Source of the DNA: Phocoena phocoena
Lineage: Eukaryota; Chordata; Mammalia; Artiodactyla; Phocoenidae
NCBI RefSeq assembly: GCF_963924675.1
Contig: NC_089222.1
Location: forward strand, 4,036,501-4,100,500
Reading direction: 5' to 3'
DNA: 64,000 nucleotides
The notes beneath the pieces are model-generated. The model saw only the letters and a list, made by a program, of their open reading frames with translations, was not told the DNA's origin and ran no database searches. Position numbers and translations under genes: made by a program. Below, in pieces: positions 1-11,311 of this stretch. Position 1 is the stretch's first letter. The number at the start of each line of letters is the position of its first letter.

Positions 1-455
1 TAATTAAATAGATGACAGAACAAAACCTTCTAGCTAATGTCATCAACAATATTGTTTTTTTAAAAAGTCATGAATAAGTAGGGTTTATCCCAGTAATGCA
101 AGAAAGTTTTGATATCAGGAAATCTATCAGTGCAACATTCCACAGTAAGGAATTAAAGAAGGAAAACGGTATGATTACTTCAATAGATGCCGAAAAAGTA
201 ATGGTAAATGTTTATCATTATTTTTTTATTAAAACACCCAGAAAACTAGAAATAGAGTGAAGCTTCCTAAATTTATAAATATCTGTATATCTAAAAAAAC
301 AGTAACAAACAATATGCCAAAATGGAAGAACCATAGACACATTCCAATAAAGACTGTAATCCGGAAAAGAATGCTGCCACCACGACCATCAAACATAGGA
401 CTTAAAGTCTTGTCCAATGGTATATGCAAAGCAAAAGAAATAAGAGGTGTAAGCA
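1..455 (+). mobile_element. L1 fragment, ORF2 reverse-transcriptase region
   Basis: The DNA parallels the ORF2 segment at 12940-13389 of the full-length L1 in this window. It shows the 'gggtttatccc-agtaatgcaag' block, the 'tcaatagatgccgaaaaag' block and then degenerate downstream RT sequence. It is cut by the window start and has many stops in all frames, so it is an old dead copy. The ORFs here (for example 257-472) are remnants. Confidence 0.75.
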
Positions 456-555
456 TTATTTCCCAGACATGATTATTTCCATTGAACACACAGAAGAATC
501 AATAAACCTTTAAATTAATGACAGAGTACAGCCAGATTGGTAGATATACAGTTAT

Positions 556-1215
556 TCCTCTAACCCTTGTGCACTGTTGGTGGGAATGTAAACTGGTGCA
601 GCCACTGTGGACAACAGTATGGAGGTGTCTCAGAAAACTAAAAATAGAGCTACCATAGGATCCAGCAATCCCACTCCTGGGTATACATCTGAAAGAAACA
701 AAAACACTAACTGAAGAAGATACATGCATCCCCAGTGTTCACAGCAGCACTATTTACAGCAGCCAAGACATGGAAACAACCTAACTGTCCATCAACAGAG
801 GAATGGATAAAGAAGATGTGGTACATGTATACAGTGAAATACTTACTCAGCCATAAAAAAGAACAAAATAATGTCATTTGCAGCAATATGGATGGACTTA
901 GAGGGCATTATGCTAAGTGAAATAAGAGACAGAGAAAGATAAATACTGTATGATATCACTTGTATGTGGAATCTAAAAAAATTCCACAAACTAGTGAATA
1001 TAACAAAAAAGAAGCAGATTCACAGATATAGAGAACAAACTAGTGTTACCGGGGGAAGGGGCAACAAAGGGGGGGTGAGGGGGAGGTACAAACTGTTGGG
1101 TGTAAGATAGGCTATAATGATGTTGTACAACACGGGGAATATAGCCAACGTTTTGTAATAACTGTAAAGGGAAAGTAACGTTTAAAAATTGTATAAAACA
1201 TTTAAAAATTAGATT
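556..1215 (+). mobile_element. L1 fragment, ORF2 C-terminus and 3'UTR
   Basis: It starts at the 'cccttgtgcactgttggtggg' block near the end of ORF2. It runs through the 'tggaaacaacctaa' and 'tatgctaagtgaaataag' blocks into a G-rich 3'UTR and an A-rich end. It is probably the downstream part of the same L1 as 1-455, with an internal deletion between them. ORF2 reading is broken. Confidence 0.8.
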
Positions 1216-2477
1216 AAAAACTCATTCCTCTACACCAGCAATACCAAATAGATGATAAGATATAGACTATAGATAAGAAGATATAAGACTATAGATAAGA
1301 CAATATAAGGAAAAATATGACATGGCTCAAAATAGCAATTAAAAATGTAAAGTATGTATCAGGATCAAACGGAAAGATAAACGATTTTTAGCTTTTCAAA
1401 TGGAGAAAATGAAAGTGGTGGATTAGTTTCAAAAGTGACGGAAGAGCTGAACAGCAAGATCGTACAGTGAGCAACTCAGACACCAGCGTCAGAAAGAACC
1501 CACTCCCACTGCTGAGTGGGGAAGGGGCGTATCACCAGACAGCAGCTGGGACCAGGGGCGCCAAGGGGAACTGCAGCCTGAAAGAGGCAGAGGGGATCAC
1601 TGTGGCTTCTCTCTCCCTCTTGTCCCCCAATCTCCCAGCTCTGCTTCCAGCCCCTCATCCATCCGAGTAGGAGCCAGCAGTCGCAGAGAGGGGAAAGCAG
1701 GTCTCATCTCCGCACTGCAGCTCCTTTCTGGTGAAACCACTTCACAGCTCTTGCCTCTGTGTTCACTGACAGCTTCCTGCATCACTTGGAAGTACAGTCT
1801 TCCAGCTCTTGCTAGGATCTCGATCCTCCCCATCTCTTTTTTGTTTTCCTTAACCCTGCCCACAAAACTGTAAAAAGAATCTTTGCTAAAATTTTCAGTC
1901 CTCTGAGGGGCCATCTGTTTCCTGAATTAGAAATGCTAAGTAGGAAATGTTAACTAACACATAGTACACTAATAAATCAGAGATTCCTCACACTCTGCTC
2001 CTAAACCGTATTTTCCTCCAGAATCACCTTCCGCTGTCAGGGGAAAAAAACCCCAAAAAATCAGACCCTAGAAGAAAAATGAGAGGATTCTTTCCTAAAA
2101 TTTGAAATAAGATTTAATTTAGTCAATTAAAAATGCAACTCTCTGGGGTGTGCTCAGAGCAGGGGGCCTGAAGAAATATGGCTGTTCTGTTTACAACACA
2201 CCAGACAGGAATCTGGGTTCATTGTGATAAGGGGCACAAAATTTGTGGCCTTCCTATGAACAAATACCCGACACGTGTCCCCTGAACCTCCACGTGGCTG
2301 CTGGGCAGGACCAGTGGGACAGGGCTCAATATCGGAAGGAAAACTACAGTATTCAGTGGGGGAGTTTGCCACCTAGAGCCTGTCCGGTCCATGCGTGGGT
2401 AGGCCATGGGTGGTCTTATAGACATAGAGGTTTCAAACCTCTCTTTTCAAGGAAAAGAAAAAGAAAAAGAAAAATAG
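1216..2477. other. No recognised gene or repeat
   Basis: About 1.3 kb with a moderately GC-rich centre (about 1460-1760) and AT-rich flanks. Short ORFs on both strands have no domain I recognise. A small A/T-rich duplication ('actatagataaga') lies at about 1265-1300. The 1440-1930 part could be a decayed LTR, but I cannot name it. Confidence 0.4.
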
Positions 2478-2887
2478 ATTGTATATGCCAATCTGGAAAA
2501 GGCAAAATTATGGAGACAACAAAAAGATCAGTGGCTGCCAAGAGTTTGGGGGGTGAGGGGAGATGAATACACAGAGGACAGAAGTTTTTATGAGCAGTGA
2601 AAATACTCTGAATGACATTATAGTGACGGATGTATGTCATCCTACTTTTGTCCAAACCCATAGAATGTGCAACAGGATTCAATTCACTAAAGTGAGCCCT
2701 AAGGTGAACTGCGAACTTTGGTGATTATGTGTCAATGCAGTTCATCCTTGGTTTAAAAAAAAAAAAAGTACCACTCTGTTGATAATGGCTATGCATGTGA
2801 GGGGAGGGGGTATATAGGGAATTTCTGTATCTTGCTGTCAATTTTGTTATAAACCTGAAACTGCGTAAAAAAAAAAAAAAAAAAAAA
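2478..2887 (+). mobile_element. Old L1 (L1M-type) 3' end with poly(A)
   Basis: Typical old-L1 3'UTR wording is visible: 'ggaaaaggcaaaattatgga', 'gatcagtggctgccaagag', then 'cctgaaactgcgtaaaaaa' followed by an A-run at 2866-2886. The element is 5'-truncated. The subfamily (L1MA-L1ME range) cannot be fixed by eye. Confidence 0.75.
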
Positions 2888-5800
2888 CTCAAAAAAATTA
2901 ACACTCAGGGTAGAAGTTTTTGGCAAAACTTTTGTTTCATTTTTATATATGTATACATATTATATATGTGTGTGCTTGTTGTACTGTGATGTAAAATGTA
3001 TTTTTTAGATCAAAAAAGTTTGCAGGCCACTATAGTTAAGTAATACTGGCTAATAAAAGCACAAATTAACCTCAAAATAAAAAATGCAACTTTCTTTTCA
3101 AAACTTCTTCCTCCAGTTAGGAAAGTACTTCAACAGCAGTTTGACATTTGTGTGTCCTTAAGCAGCATTGAAAGGGTGAAGGGCTTTAAAAAACAACCAA
3201 AAAATAAATAAAATTGTAAAAGTCCTCTGTAGGACACACTGCACCAAGTGCTTCCAATCACTGGTCTCCAATGACTGTCAAACAAAAATTCTGTTTAATT
3301 TCTTTCACTATTTTTCTCTTTTTTAATCTTCTTGACTTTGAATTTTTAAAAATGAATAATTTAGAGAAGGCTGAAGTTGTCATCAGTAAATTTTATTGTT
3401 CCTTCTTTAGATAGCTATACTAAGTGCATTCATAATAGATTCATATTCATAATAGATATGCATAAGTGCATTCATAATAGATATTTTCATTCATTACGGA
3501 TATTCTCAATTTCTGAACAAATTCCTTGCAAAGAGTGAAAAGAGTTATGTGTCAATTTCATAGAAGGTATTGTGAATTAAAACATTTCTGTATGCAGGGA
3601 AAAATCCAAATCTACCAATATTAATGCTATGTGTCACTTTTAGTATTAAAGTTTTACTCCTATTCTTGAAATACTTCCATCTGTACTCTCAAGACCCTGC
3701 TACCAACCCAAACAGGTCCCTTGTCTAAATTGTTTTATCTACCTGTGTCACTGACTCGTATCTTGATTGTCCATTTAGATAAAATTAAATTGATTTTATA
3801 GAGTTTGGTGGTATATGTTCAGGCTACTTCCGGTAGAAATTTTACTATATACCTCCTTGGTGAAAGTTCAAGCCACTTAGGTCATAAAACGGACAAAAAA
3901 AAGTCTCTGGATCCCTTGTGAGTCTCTTTATTTCCTTAAGGGAATACTCTCAAAGGCCTTTTTCAGTCAAAAAAAAAAAGCTGATGATTAATTTTTTTAA
4001 AAACTAACGCAGTATCTTCATTCTATGTTGTAAAGTATCTACATTCAGAGTCACTTTCTTCTTCACAAGCCGTATGTTCATCATAGAGTTTGATTTGTAC
4101 ATATATGAGTAGCTACTGGATAGAGCTGAATTTTTTTTTTAAATCTGTGAAAGAATAATTCAACCTTGCAAGTTACTCTCTATCATTACGAAGAAGAACT
4201 TCACCCAAGATTTTTCCTTATGATGTTTCATTACTTTTCCTCCAAGAAGGACAATAATTCAATTTCTGACTTGAGAGATTCCAAGTAACTCCTTCAACTG
4301 TCTATGCTATTTACAGAGTAGAGGAAGAATTTAAGGTCATTTTCCATTTTCTAGAAATGTGTTGTTTTTGTGTGCGTGTTAAAAATATCCTATTCAACAC
4401 TCTGAGAAGACAGAGAAGCTAATGTTTCAGACAAGGTGTCCCTTTGAAGGGTGCCGCATCCGTTGATGGTTTCAAGGGCACTATGGCCTCACAGTCAGGA
4501 ATCACACCTACAGTAAAATCTCACAGACCTGGCCCTATCTGTATAAGAAACCTGACTTTTTTGTTTTTACTTGATTATGTTATTTCCGGCAAATACTCAT
4601 ATATTGTAGAAAATTACTTTACACAATTGGACTTTAAGTGTGTCTGTAATATATAATATTCACTTCAAAAAGCTATCGCCTGGTGTTTCTCAACACAAAG
4701 ATCAGCGAGTATAATTTTTTATCAACCATACTTTAGCAAATGTTTAAATATGTATCTAAGTTCAAGGTCATAGGCTTCTGTGGCTAATAATCAAGTCACA
4801 AGTTGGGATGAGAGAAGTGTTCCCATCTGCTTCGTTCACTCCCAAGGTCATTGTGAGGAGCTCAGGGAAAAGCTGAGTCTGTTAAAGATCTTAGTAATTT
4901 TGGGTGGGGCATAATTTTCATCACCCCAAAATAAAAGGTTAGGAAAAGAAGCATAGAAAAATAAATATAAATGATGATAACAGAAACAATGCCCTTAAAC
5001 TCAAGAACATTTTAAACTTTCAAATAATTAACTATGTTGACTTTTAAAAGAACTTTAATCCATCATCTGTATCCAAAAATACTGTCAAAATGTTCTATAA
5101 AGTTCCCACAAAATAAATTACTCAAACTTTAAATACAGTTAACAATTTTTCTTCAAATTTGGCTTCCTTTTCATTTCTCATTAAGAGCTGAAATCCTGCC
5201 AAAGTTGAAATGTATAGTTTTACCTATTTTTAGTTAAAGTTTAAAAGACATTTTCATGATTTTTTTTCATTGCCTCCCATGCAAAAAGATTCTGGATAAC
5301 CTGTTCAAGGTTCCCTCAAATAGGCTGGGATTTTGTTCAAGCAAGAAAATTTTAACCTCACTACCATTCTTTAGTTAGTTTTTCCAGTAAAAATTTTTGT
5401 TTCGTCTTTCTGATCCTCTTCATCAGAGAAGTGGAGCAATGTGGGGAAAATAGTGTTTAAGTTACTTCTTTAAACTTATTCCTTTACATTTAAGTAAACT
5501 ACTTTGACTTTTAACTACTGTTAATGCAACACTGAAGACTAGATTTCAGATGAGACTTAGCTATAGAGGAAAGAACTGACCTCTAAACTAGGCAAGTAGG
5601 AAAGAAGCTAATATGATATTTCTGTTTAAACAGTGTCTATAAATGACTACTAAATCAGACTCTCACTCTTAAGAAATGTTTTCAAGTTTTACTTTCTATA
5701 GTTTGTTAGAAAAACAAAGTCTGTTGAATGTGCTTTTTAAGCTAAATATTCTCCTACCCTTATTCTGATTCTTCCCTGTTACCCTCCTTAACACCCATCA

Positions 5801-5959
5801 CATTAAAGCCAGTCTTTTGTAGTGACTTCCATTTCTTCCATTTTGATAAATGCCAATTAATCACTAATAAATAGAGGTCATAATCACTAATAAATAATTC
5901 AAACTGGCCATCGCTACAACCAAAGTATGGAAACAAAAGCAAATCATCCAAACTGACTT
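2888..5959. other. Single-copy AT-rich DNA, no gene seen
   Basis: About 3 kb of AT-rich sequence with short A/T runs and an alternating TA/TG patch at about 2946-2975. The short ORFs (4444-4656, 5760-5951) have no protein-family features, no CpG context and no neighbouring splice signals that I trust. It reads as intron or intergenic DNA. Confidence 0.5.
3421..3482 (+). repeat. Short direct repeat, 42-bp period
   Basis: A 20-bp block (TAAGTGCATTCATAATAGAT) occurs exactly at 3421-3440 and 3463-3482. A 13-bp core (ATTCATAATAGAT) occurs a third time at 3445-3457. This is a local tandem duplication in AT-rich DNA. Confidence 0.85.
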
Positions 5960-6130
5960 ACAGTTTTACTGAAGGTATGTTGACTACAGTAAGATCCAGA
6001 AATTCCACTTACAGATATATATCTGAGATAAATAAGTACATATGTTCACCAAAAAGCATGTTCAAAAATGTTCATAGTAGTGTTATACAGAATATCCAAA
6101 AACTGAAAATAATCCAAATGTATCTTTTTT
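5960..6130 (+). mobile_element. L1 fragment, ORF2 C-terminal end
   Basis: The sequence 'agatccagaaattccactt...tatctgagataaa...atgttcatagtagtgtta...aaactgaaaataatccaaatg' follows the order of the L1 ORF2 C-terminal region, at high divergence. It is followed at 6180 by an upstream part of ORF2, so it is a separate or rearranged copy. Confidence 0.6.
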
Positions 6131-6179
6131 ACTGCAGTAAAAAAGGTTAAATAATAAACAAATTTGGCAATGTGGCAGG

Positions 6180-7560
6180 GTACAAGATAAGTATTTTTAG
6201 ACATCTGACAAGGGGTTAATATCCAAAATATACAAATTGACATAAAAATCAATGACCTGATTTTAAAATGGGCAGAGGACCTGAAGAGACATTTTTCTAA
6301 AGAACATGTACAAATGGCCAACAGGCACATGAGAAGATGCTCAACATCACCAATCCTAAGGGAAATGCAAATCAAAACCACAATGACAGGGAATTCCCTG
6401 GTGGTCCAGTGGTAAAGAATCTGCCTTCCAATGCAGGGGACGCGGGTTCGATCTCTGGTCGGGGAACTAACATCCCACGTGCCGTGTGGCAACTAAGCCT
6501 GGTGTGCGACAGCTACTGAGCTCGTGAGCCTCAATGAGAGAGCCCGTGTGCCGCAAACTACAGAGCCCACGTGCTCTGGAGCCCGCATGCCACCTGGGTG
6601 GACAACAAAGAGCCCTCGAGGCAACAAAAGATCCCACATGCCTCAGTGAAGATCCCGTGTGCTGCAACTAAGACCCAATGCAGCCAAATAAATAAATAAA
6701 TTTTTTTTTTTAAAAAAAGTACAGTGATATACCACTCATACCTGACAAAATGGCTATCTTCAAAAAGACAATGAACAACAAGCATTTGTGGGCATGTGAG
6801 GAAAGGGAACCCTTATACACTGCTGGTGGGAGGTAAATTGGTGCATCCACTGTGGAAAAGAGTATGGAGGTTCCTCAAGCAATTAAAAATAGAACAATAG
6901 AAAAATACAATCCAGCAATTTCACTTCTTGGTATTTACTCAAAGCAAACAAAAACACTAATTTGAGAAGATAGAGGCACACCAGTATTTATTGCAGAGTT
7001 ATTTACAATAGTCATGATACAGAAGCAACTCAAGTATCCATTGATAGATGAATAGACAAAGAAGATCTGGCATGTATATGCAATGGAATACTACTCAAAC
7101 AAAAAGAAGTTCTTGCCATTTGAGACAACATGGAGGACATTATGCTAAGTGAAATAACTCAGACAGAGAAAGACAAATAGTACATGATCTCACTTATATG
7201 TGGAATCTAAAAACCAAAATAAGCAAAGCATAATGAAAAGACTCACAGATACAGAGAACAAGCGGGTATTTGCCAGAGGGGCTGGGTGTCAGAAGGGCAA
7301 AATAGGTGAAGGGGATAGTGTAAAAGGTAGAAACCTCTAGTTATAAAATAAATAAGCCATGGGTATGTAATATATAGCATAAGGAATATGATCAGTAATA
7401 TTGTAGTAACTTTGTATGGGGAAAGATGTACTATACCTATCATGGTGATTATTTCATAATGTATTGATATTTAAATGTCAAATCACTAGGTAGTGCACCT
7501 GAAACTAACATAATATTGTACGTCAACTATATTTCAACAATAATAAATAAATATTATCAG
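6180..7560 (+). mobile_element. L1 ORF2 C-terminus plus 3'UTR, split by a SINE
   Basis: The L1 runs 6180-6388 and resumes at 6721. The first part holds 'gacaaggggttaatatccaaaatat' and 'aaatgggcagaggacctgaa'; the second holds the remaining ORF2 end and 3'UTR, ending with 'cacctgaaactaacataatattgtacgtc'. Reading is broken by many substitutions and indels. Confidence 0.85.
6389..6720 (+). mobile_element. CHR-2-type SINE nested in L1
   Basis: A long tRNA-Glu-derived SINE begins 'gggaattccctggtggtcc'. It has A-box-like sequence at about 6401-6415 and the B-box-like 'gggttcgatctc' near 6445, an about 300-bp body and an AAAT-repeat/T-run tail. It is flanked by the degraded TSD acaatgaca (6380-6388) / acagtgata (6721-6729), and the L1 reads through on both sides. 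Confidence 0.9.
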
Positions 7561-7564
7561 ACTC

Positions 7565-7965
7565 TGGGAAAAAAGGTGAAAAGACAACACACAGAATGGG
7601 AGATAATATTGGCAAAATATTATCAAGACCCAAAAGGGACTTGTATCTGGAAAACAAAGAGAAACTTAAAACTCAACAATAAAAAACACAGAAGTGAAAG
7701 AGTGGCATGGACTTATAAATACTACCAAATGTAAAATAGATAGCTAGTGGGAAGCAGCCACATAGCACAGGGAGATCAGCTCGGTGCTTTGTGACCACCT
7801 AGAGGGGTGGGATAGGGAAGGTGGGAGGGAGACGCAAGAGGGAGGAGATAAGGGGATATATGTATATGCACAGCTGATTCACTTTGTTATACAGCACAAA
7901 CTAACACAGCACTGTAAAGCAATTATACTCCAATAAAGATGTTAAAAACAAAGATGTTAAAAAAA
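7565..7965 (+). mobile_element. L1 fragment with same 3'UTR type as the full-length copy
   Basis: A scrap of ORF2 (about 7590-7640, around 'cagaatgggagataatattgg') is joined to a 3'UTR (about 7705-7945). That 3'UTR closely matches 15225-15480, including 'agcacagggagatcagctcgg' split over two blocks. It ends 'ccaataaagatgtta' with an A-rich tail. The intervening ORF2 end is deleted. The poly(A) signal AATAAA is intact here but changed in the full-length copy. Confidence 0.85.
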
Positions 7966-8315
7966 GTTTTAAAATACGTAAATGATCTGAATAGATATTT
8001 CTCCAAAAAAGCTATACAAATAGCCAATAAGCACATAGAAAATGCTCATCATTAGTCATTCGGAAGATGTAAATTAAAACCACAGCGAGACTCCACCTCA
8101 CACCTACTAGGCCTGCTATAACCAAAAAGATACACAATAGCTACTGCTGGAACACTCACACATTGCTGGTGGGAATGGATTATGGTGCAGCCACTGTGGA
8201 AAACAGTTTGGCAGTCGCTCAAAATGCTAACCATAGATAACAACACAGCAGTTGCCCTCCTATCGATAGACCCTAAGAAATGTCTACACAAAAACTTGTA
8301 TAAGAATGTTCACAG
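7966..8315 (+). mobile_element. Old L1 ORF2 C-terminal fragment, upstream half of the host for a nested L1
   Basis: It follows the ORF2 C-terminal block order ('gaatagatatttctcc', 'acacattgctggtgggaatg', 'gcagccactgtggaaaacag') up to 'aatgttcacag'. It stops at the 5' end of the full-length L1 and resumes at 15490, so it was one old L1 before that insertion. Confidence 0.85.
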
Positions 8316-10359
8316 GGCTTCCGGGATGATAGCGGAAGAGTAAGACGCGGAGATCACCTTCCTCCCCACAGACACACCAGAAATACATCTACACGTGGAA
8401 CAACTCCTACAGAACACCTACTGAACGCTGGCAGAAGACCTCATACCTCCCAAAAGGCAAGAAACCCCCTACGTACCTGGTTAGGGCAAAAGAAAAAAGA
8501 ATAAACAGAGACAAAAGAATAGGGATGGGACCTGCACCTCTGGAAGGGAGCTGTGAAGGAGGAAAGGTTGCCACACACTAGAAGCCCCTTCGCCGGCGGA
8601 GACTGCGGGTGGCGGAGGGGGAAGCTTCGGAGCCGCGGAGGACAGCACAGCAACGGGCTGCGGAGGGCGAAGCAGAGAGATTCCCGCACAGAGGATCAGG
8701 GCCGACCGGCACTCACCAGTCCGAGAGGCTTGTCTGCTCACCCGCCGGGGCGGGCGGGGCTGGGAGCTGAGGCTCGGGCTTCGGTCGGAGCGCAGGGACA
8801 GGACTGGGGTTGGCGGCATGAACACAGCCTGCAGGAGGTTAGTGCGCCACGGCTAGCCGGGAGGGAGTCCGGGAAAAGCCTGGAGCTGCCGAAGAGGCAA
8901 GAGACTTTCTTCCCTCTTTGTTTCCTGGTGCGCGAGGAGAGGGGATTAAGAGCGCTGCTTAAAGGAGCTCCAGAGACGGGCGCGAGCCGCGGCTAACAGC
9001 GCGGACGCCAGAGATGGGCGTGAGACTCTAACGCTGCTGCTGCCGCCACCAAGAAGCCTGTGTGCGAGCACAGGTCACTATCCACACCCCCTTTCCGGGG
9101 AGCCTGTGCAGCCTGCCACTGCCAGGGTCCCGGGATCCAGGGACAACTTCCCCGGGAGAACGCACGGCGCGCCTCAGGCTGGTGCAACGTCACGTCGGCC
9201 TCTGCCGCCGCAGGCCCGCCCCGCACTGCGTGCCCCGCCCCCCCCCCCACCCGCCCCAGGCCTGAGTGAGCCAGAGCCTCCGAATCAGCGGCTCCTTTAA
9301 CCCCGTCCTGTCTGAGCTAAGAACAGACACCCTCAGGCGACTTACACGCAGAGGCGGGGCCAAATCCAAAGCTGAGCCCCTGGGAGCTGTGAGAACAAAG
9401 AAGAGAAAGGGAAATCTCTCTCAGCAGCCTCAGAAGCAGCGGATTAAAGCTCCACAATCAACTAGATGTACCTGCATCGGCGGAATACATGAATAGACAA
9501 CGAATCATCCCAAATTAAGGAGGTGGACATTGAGAGCAAGATTTATGATTTTTTCCCCTTTTCCTCTTTATGTGAGTGTGTATGTGTAAACTTCTGTGAG
9601 ATTTTGTCTGTAGAGCTTTGCCTCCACCATTTGTCCTAGTGCTCTATCCATCCGTTTTTTTCTCTTAATATTTATTTTTTAATTTTAATAACTTTATTAT
9701 ATTTTATCTTACTTTACTTTATTTTACTTTATTTTCTTTCTTTTTTTTTCCTTCCTTCCCTCCTTCCTTCCATCCTTCCTCCCTCCCTCCCTCCTTTCTT
9801 TCTTCCTTTCTTTCTATTTCTACTAACACTTTCTTTCTACTTTTTCTCCCTTTTTTTCTGAGCTGTGTGGATGAAAGGCTCTTGGTGCTGCAGCCAGGAG
9901 TCAGTGCTGGGCATTTGAGGTGGGAGAGCCAACTTCAGGACACTTGTCCATAAGAGACCTCCCAGCTCCACATAATGTCAAACGGTGAAAATCTCCCAGA
10001 GATCTCCATCTCAACACAAGCAGCCAGCTTCACTCAACGACCAGGAAGCTACAGTGCTGGACATCCTATGCCAAACAACTAGCAAGATGGAACACAACCC
10101 CACCCATTAGCAGAGAGGCTGCCTAAAGTCATAATAAGTCCACAGACACCCCAAAACACACCACCAGACGTGGACCTGCCAACCAGAAAGACAAGATCCA
10201 GCCTCATCCACCAGAACACAGGCACTAGTCCCCTCCACCAGGAAGCCTACGTAGCCCACTGAACCAAACTTAGCCACTGGGGATAGACACCAAAAACAAC
10301 GGGAACTACGAACCTGCAGCCTGAAAAAAGGAGACCCCAAACACAGTAAGATAAGCAAA
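8316..10359 (+). promoter_or_regulatory. L1 5'UTR with CpG-rich internal promoter region
   Basis: It starts 'ggcttccgggatgatagcgg' and is CpG-rich between about 8590 and 9260, then becomes pyrimidine- and AT-rich to ORF1. In L1s the 5'UTR holds an internal Pol II promoter; here that role is inferred from position and composition. Several ORFs of 60-150 codons on both strands (such as 8553-8996 and 10107-10763 reverse) result from GC-rich sequence or antisense reading and have no recognised domain. Confidence 0.8.
9736..9815 (+). repeat. Pyrimidine (CTTT/CCTT) microsatellite inside L1 5'UTR
   Basis: About 80 bp of C/T-only sequence made of cttt, cctt and ccct units on the plus strand, with a purine-only complement. 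It lies in the 3' half of the L1 5'UTR. Such tracts are unstable in length and can adopt triplex (H-DNA) structure; that is inference. Confidence 0.85.
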
Positions 10360-11253
10360 ATGAGAAGACAGAAAAACACACAGCAGATGAAGGAGCAAGA
10401 TAAAAACCCACCAGACCTAACAAATGAAGAGGAAATAGGCAGTCTACCTGGAAAAGAATTCAGAATAATTATAGTAAAGATGATCGAAAATCTTGGAAAT
10501 AGAATAGACAAAATGCAAGAAACATTTAACAAGGACCTAGAAGAACTAAAGATGAAACAAACAATGATGAACAACACAATAAATGAAATGAAAAATACTC
10601 TAGATGGGATCAATAGCAGAATAACTGAGGCAGAAGAACAGATAAGTGACCTGGAAGATAAAATAGTGATAATAACTACTGCAGAGCAGAATAAAGAAAA
10701 AAGAATGAAAAGAACTGAGGACAGTCTCAGAGACCTCTGGGACAACAATAAACGCACCAACATTCGAATTATAGGGGTTCCAGAAGAAGAAGAGAAAAAC
10801 GAAGGGACTGAGAAAATATTTGAAGAGATTATAGTTGAAAACTTCCCTAATATGGGAAAGGAAATAGTTACTCAAGTCCAGGAAGCACAGAGAGTTCCAT
10901 ACAGGATAAATCCAAGAAGAAATATGCCAAGACACATATTAATCAAACTGTCAAAAATTAAATACAAAGAAAACGTATTAAAAGCAGCAAGGGAAAAACA
11001 ACAAATAACACACAAGGGAATCCCCATAAGGTTGCCAGCTGATCTTTCAGCAGAAACTCTGCAAGTCAGAAGGGACTGGCAGGACATATTTAAAGTGATG
11101 AAGGAGAAAAACCTGCAACCAAGATTACTCTACCCAGCAAGGATCTCATTCAGATTTGATGGAGAAATTAAAACCTTTACAGACAAGCAAAACCTGAGAG
11201 AGTTCAGCACCACCAAACCAGCTCTACAACAACTGCTAAAGGAACTTCTCTAG
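10360..11253 (+). CDS. L1 ORF1 protein (RNA-binding chaperone), intact frame
   Basis: This 297-codon open frame starts at ATG 10360 and ends TAG at 11251-11253, without interruption. In the L1 family ORF1p forms coiled-coil trimers that coat L1 RNA and act as a nucleic-acid chaperone in cytoplasmic ribonucleoprotein particles. Residues about 35-130 are rich in heptad-like E/K/L/I/M and predict a coiled coil. About 131-215 is the RRM domain, opening with KRTNIRIIGVPEEEE and containing ENFPN and PRHILIKL. About 216-297 is the C-terminal domain, with IRLPADLSAETLQ, RRDW and the end LLKELL. It is shorter than human ORF1p (338 aa), mainly through a short N-terminus and a missing basic C-terminal tail. 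ORF2 follows 58 nt downstream, as expected for L1 reinitiation. The frame is intact although ORF2 is broken; whether it is expressed is unknown. Confidence 0.88.
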   Translation: MRRQKNTQQMKEQDKNPPDLTNEEEIGSLPGKEFRIIIVKMIENLGNRIDKMQETFNKDLEELKMKQTMMNNTINEMKNTLDGINSRITEAEEQISDLEDKIVIITTAEQNKEKRMKRTEDSLRDLWDNNKRTNIRIIGVPEEEEKNEGTEKIFEEIIVENFPNMGKEIVTQVQEAQRVPYRINPRRNMPRHILIKLSKIKYKENVLKAAREKQQITHKGIPIRLPADLSAETLQVRRDWQDIFKVMKEKNLQPRLLYPARISFRFDGEIKTFTDKQNLREFSTTKPALQQLLKELL

Positions 11254-11311
11254 GCAAGAAACACAAGAGAAGGAAAAGACCTACAATAACGAACCCAAAA
11301 CAATTAAGAAA

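Noticed and set aside
10107..10763. 218-codon reverse ORF across the L1 5'UTR and ORF1
   Set aside because: It is antisense to the real ORF1 and hydrophobic only because the sense strand is A-rich.
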